Assembly: GCA_030704615.1 (NCBI GenBank)
Contig: CM060732.1
Coordinates: forward strand, 38,361,053-38,421,052
DNA length: 60,000 nucleotides
Direction: 5' to 3'
Source of the DNA: Takakia lepidozioides
Taxonomy: Eukaryota; Streptophyta; Takakiopsida; Takakiales; Takakiaceae
Part shown: positions 56,085 through 60,000 of the stretch, piece by piece
Numbering within the stretch: position 1 is the first letter of the stretch
Layout: every line of letters starts with the position of its first letter
The notes under the pieces: generated by a model
What the model was told of the DNA's origin: nothing
The model's database searches: none
What the model saw: only the letters and a program-made list of their open reading frames with translations
Translations under genes and position numbers: made by a program

Positions 56085-57075
56085 TGAAAGGGAATGTTAG
56101 ATGGTGCCCTGTAAAGGGCTGTTTTGTCTTTCAATGACAATGACCTTAGCGGTCTTGTCCATGTCTTGACATGACATGTATATCCTCCCTCTCTTTCGTG
56201 CTGCTCACAAAAAAAAAAAACCACAGAGGGAAAGAGGGGGTAGAAAAAGTTAATAAGAGAGAGGGAGAGGGAGAGAGGGAGACTGAGGGAGAGACGGGGC
56301 AACAATGAAAAAAAATGGGTTGGGGGGGGGGGAGGTCAGATGGTGGGGTCAGCTGCAGCATATGTCCAACACCAGATATCATAAATTTATCGACTCTATA
56401 TCTTGGAAACAGGATCGCCCACCGACCTGTCAAACATGCTAAGTCCTGGCAGAAGACAGTAGAAGAGATTCTCAAGGACCTGGACCTGGAACCGCAAGTC
56501 TTCATCCTGCTGGATAAATCTGACTTAGAGGCTGTAGTGTCCAACCATGTCTGTTGCCATGAGATTGTCTGATGAAAATGAAGTTAGGCAAAAAACTTCC
56601 CTGAACTTGTTTCCAGTCAGTGGCATGGGGGAGGACATCTTGGATGACCTCAAGGGTCTGCCCACTCTCGGCACTAGACTGAAATTTAGACTCAGGGTAG
56701 GAAGCCTACCTTTGAACAACAAACAGAAGCAAAGAGGAAAGGGAGAGTGCAATTGCCCATTGTGTGGGCAATATGAAGACAATACTCATTTTCTGATACA
56801 CTGTCCGGGGTTCTCTCACCAAAGAGACGCTCTCTTCAAATCTATCAAGGGAATTGTGCATGTACCTCTGTTTACTAACTTTGAAAAAGTCGAGGCTGAG
56901 CCAAAAGCCCAGCCCCTTCTGAGGCCTAGTTTTTGGGCGTCTCACACACATCAGATTGATGCTTGTGTGAAGGGATTTGTAGAGGATATCTAGAAAACCC
57001 GGATTAATTCTATATGTGAAGGTAAGTCTTACTACCAACGTCAGCCCCTGACAGAGGTAGGATCTGTCCCTTTTG
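56085..57075 (+). mobile_element. LINE 3' fragment, copy 3
   Basis: 56316-56993 encodes the C-terminal part of a non-LTR reverse-transcriptase polyprotein: LDKSDLEAVVS, NEVRQKTSLNLFPVSGMGED, LPTLGTRLKF, then a zinc-knuckle-like motif CPLCGQYEDNTHFLIHCPGF typical of LINE tails, and HTHQIDACVKGFVEDI. A frame change near 56550 interrupts it. The 5' side (56085-56210, GTTAGATGGTGCC to CGTGCTGCTC) matches the 5' side of the 43-kb copy in inverted orientation and is not reverse transcriptase. A purine-rich simple repeat (56210-56330) separates the two parts. Confidence 0.8.
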
Positions 57076-57089
57076 TTTCCCCAAGAGAG

Positions 57090-58530
57090 GGGGCAGTTGC
57101 TCAGTCACTCTCCCCCCCACCTTTTTTTTTTCCCTTTGTTGCCCCCTGATGTCTCCCTCTCTCTCCCTCTCTACTGGGAATTGGCAGTTTGCTATCAGTG
57201 TTGACTTCTTGTTTTCTCATCCTCTATCAGGCTTTTTCATCCATACCGGATGAGCCACCAGGATGGACACTGAATTACCTCTAGGATGGTTCTTTTGGCC
57301 TTTTCATTCCTCCTTTATTGACTCTCATCCATACCGGATGAGTCACCATGGAAGAAAAGAATTACCTCTATGGAGGTTGCCAACAGCATCCTGTTTTTCC
57401 ATCTGTACCGGATGAAAAACTACCAGGGTGATAAATTTTCATTCCTCTTTTATTGACTCTTTTTATCCATACCGGATGGTCTGGTGAGGAATGATAGAAT
57501 TACCTAGATGGAGGTAAGACGCTGCCACGGATGATATTCCCTACTTTTTCATCCTGACACAAGTGATCTGTCTATGGATGATGTGATTATGGCCTGGAAT
57601 TGATCTTTACTACCCCTAATTATGTTTAATTACAGTGGAAACCCTAACCCCTACCCCAAAACCTATTTTTGACCTTGCTGCGGATGAAATCCGTCAAGGT
57701 ATACGGATGCGTCCTATTGTTTTTCATCCACGGATGAATAATCGAGGGACAACCCTATGTCGTCTCTCCCGCTGTCAGTCACCCCCCCCCCCTCCACCTT
57801 TTTGTTTTTTCTTTGTTGCCCCCTCTCTCCCTCTGTCTCCCTCCTCGGAATTGGCCGGTTGCATCAGTGTTCTTTTCATGATTTTCCATCTATACCAGAT
57901 GGACTCTAAAAGGTGTTTTCGCCCGACTTGTAAAGGTTTTCTATCCATACCGGAAGAATCACCTGGGTGGACACTAAAATACCTTTAAAAATGACCTATA
58001 ATTTTTCATTCCTCTTTTATTGACTTTCATCTATATCAGATGAGGCACCAGAGAATAAGGAATTACCTCCGTAGGGGTTATGACACTGGCATCCTATCTA
58101 TAATTTTTCCATCCATGCCGGATGAAAAATACCAGGATTTGAATTCGTTTTATTCCTCCTTTATGCCTTTTTTTCCGTACTGGATGAGGCTTTCTCTTAA
58201 GGGATGACGAATTATCTGTTAGGATGAGAAACCGCTGCCTTGGATGATGTATACTACTTTTTCATCCTGCTGATGGACCTCATCCAAATAAATGAACCTA
58301 TTTATTTTTTCATCTGAACCGGATGAAAAAAACCAGCTTATGATGGCCATGGAGAATTTTTTAATTACCTTTAATTATTGCTAATTAAGGAGTGAAACCC
58401 TAACTCCTACCCCATAATCTACTGTTTAAACCTAGCTAACGGATGACATCCGTCGGGTTTTTGAGATAAAGGGTATTGATTATTCATCCTGTGGATGAAC
58501 AATCAGGCTCTGCCCTAGGGTGTCTCTCCC
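57090..58530. repeat. Two tandem units full of interrupted TCATCC-GGATGA palindromes
   Basis: Two diverged units (about 57090-57770 and 57770-58530). Each has a C-run, TTTGTTGCCCCCT, CTCTCCCTC, GGAATTGGC, then a series of hairpin-like motifs, then AACCCTAAC-CCTACCCC and ending GTCTCTCCCGCTGTCAG. At least 14 hairpin-like motifs of the type TTTTTCATCC-ATACC-GGATGA are present, for example at 57235, 57322, 57398, 57462, 57720, 57885, 58026, 58108, 58305 and 58482. Most are followed by a short CACC(A)GG and an AATTACCTCT word. No coding capacity was seen. Confidence 0.75.
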
Positions 58531-58539
58531 GCTGTCAGC

Positions 58540-59095
58540 TGCACTCCTCGTGCTGCTGAGTTCGCGAATTATGGCGTCTGAGCTCTGCTGCTACTCTGTC
58601 TGCTGCTTCATGCCGGACGAGCTCCTGGGGATGCGTAATGGCGGCGTCTTGTCTCTTCTCACAGGTGGGAGAACCCGCTGTGATGGCATCGTCCCTTTTC
58701 CTCCTCTGACTTTTATGTTTCGCAGCGACGCTTGGGTGGGGAAGTATATCGCTCTCTCTCCCTTCTTAAACCTAGCATTTGTATGCTTCGCTTCTCCTTA
58801 GCTGTGCTGGAGGTGGCGTGTTGGTGGCGATGGCGCAGAGTTACCTTCCCCAATCGCTCAAGGTGAGGATCCCTACCTACTTTGAATTCTCTTGAGCTTG
58901 CAGATAAGGATGTGTGCAAAAGGAACATACTGTTGCTGCTTGCAGCCCCGATTTCGGCCCGCTTGCTCCCGGTTTGACATGATGATGCTTGCTTTTGACT
59001 TATCTTTTGCTACTGCTGAAGGAGCACTTCGGCCTGACAGCCTTGTCTCATGCAGCACTGCATGTGAATCCTACCCTGTATTGAATCTTTGACAG
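58540..59095 (+). repeat. Unknown module, copy C
   Basis: Best-preserved copy of the module. A frame MASELCCYSVCCFMPDELLG opens at 58571 and stays open to 58801. A later part has TTCCCCAATCGCTCAAGGTG (58848-58867), with a possible AAG|GTGAGG splice donor, then GCAGCCCCGATTTCGGCC (58944-58961). I recognise no protein domain. It sits directly downstream of a palindrome array, as copy B does. Confidence 0.45.
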
Positions 59096-60000
59096 CTTTG
59101 CCTGTGGATTTTTAGACTAGGTTCTCATTTTTTTTGGCCTTAAAAGAGGATTGATGGAGTAAGGGAAAAGTCATAAGTGGCTGTTTGGCTCTAAGGATGA
59201 GGAGACCTGAGTTTTGTTAAAGAATACAGCCTGATAAGGCAATGACAGGCCGTTTTCAGACCTGGATTTGTTGTGGAATGGAGCATAGTGAGGTTATATT
59301 TGCAAAACATGGCATTAGCCTCATGTGAAACAGTGACGGTAAGCTCTAAAGGACTTTGGCCAGTGATTAGTTACTTTATTTTGCCATATGAACAGCCACC
59401 TGCATTGTAGGAATTATCTTGGCCAAGTGGGCTTGGTCTTGGGCACTCAAATTGTATGTGTGTCCATATCTGGATGCTGTGACAGGGCAGGCCTTTCTTC
59501 CATGCCAAAATGCCTTACATGATGCATATCTTGGGGCAACTGTATATGATGAAGAATGAAGTCGCAGTCAATCTTGTCATGCCCAAAGTAATCACTTGGT
59601 TGCATGTTTGGAGTCTGATTTACTGCAGGCTGGGCCAGCAAGAGTCCTATGTGCACAGGTCCTGAATATATACAATGACAGGCTGTTCTTACATACCCAG
59701 AAGGCCTTGCACGATGCATGCTTTGGGGTGCTTACATTTGGCCAAATGTGAAGCTGCAATATGGCTTGCCATGCCCAAGAAGTGTATTTGGTGGCAGGCC
59801 CGAAGTGTAATTAATTGCAGGCTGGTCCTTCCTGCTGCCGGTGTGAATCCTGAATGTGTTGTAGGGCAGGCTGTTCTTACCTACTTTGCATACTGCTTGT
59901 CTTGGATCACCTCAAGGTACTTGTGTATACATATCTTGGATCTGTAATGTGGCAAGATGTTCTTATATGCCCATGATATCTTACATGGTGCATATCTTAT
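59096..60000. repeat. About 190-bp diverged tandem repeat at right edge
   Basis: The phrase CAGG-TGTTCTTACATACCC...CTTRCAYGATGCATR-TTTGGGG recurs near 59483, 59672, 59862 and 59947, with TGCCATGCCCAA and ATTGCAGGCTGG words between. At least three units are seen and the array continues out of the window. 59096-59470 holds nothing that I recognise. Confidence 0.6.

Overview
This window is nuclear DNA of a land plant, most likely a seed-free one (fern or lycophyte grade). The evidence is spliced genes with GT-AG introns, plant-only families (TRM/LONGIFOLIA, TIFY with PEAPOD and Jas motifs, plant H2B, B-lectin, PPR) and a large load of CACTA and LINE elements. The species assignment is inference. 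Exon models below were built by eye from splice signals and reading-frame phase, without transcripts.

Layout. 1-31 kb is gene-bearing: a secreted mannose-lectin-like protein (+), two tail-to-tail histone H2B genes each with one intron (+ and -), a small hydrophobic membrane protein (+), a large LONGIFOLIA/TRM-type microtubule-associated protein (-) with a decayed LINE in one intron, an F-box protein (-), and a TIFY-family repressor (+) that joins a PEAPOD domain, a TIFY motif and a complete PY-containing Jas motif. The stretch between the F-box and TIFY genes holds several CACGTG G-boxes, two of them arranged as an inverted repeat.

31-60 kb is almost all repeats. 34.19-42.72 kb is a CACTA DNA transposon with GCGACG-rich subterminal palindromes. 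It carries a frameshifted TNP2-type transposase and a second gene for a proline-rich protein ending in a SET-like domain. 43.2-46.8 kb is a nest of a LINE fragment, CTGCTCACG-bearing repeats and nine copies of a 28-bp palindrome. 47,173-53,307 is a second CACTA element with matching terminal inverted repeats and a matching 3-bp target duplication (TAT). Its interior is a tandemly amplified, degenerate PPR gene, so it looks like a gene-capturing (Pack-CACTA type) element. 53.3-60 kb holds three related copies of an unknown module, a LINE 3' fragment, dense arrays of interrupted TCATCC/GGATGA palindromes and a roughly 190-bp tandem repeat at the right edge.

The strongest leads are the SET-carrying CACTA element, the PPR-carrying CACTA element, the palindrome arrays, and the PEAPOD-Jas TIFY protein.
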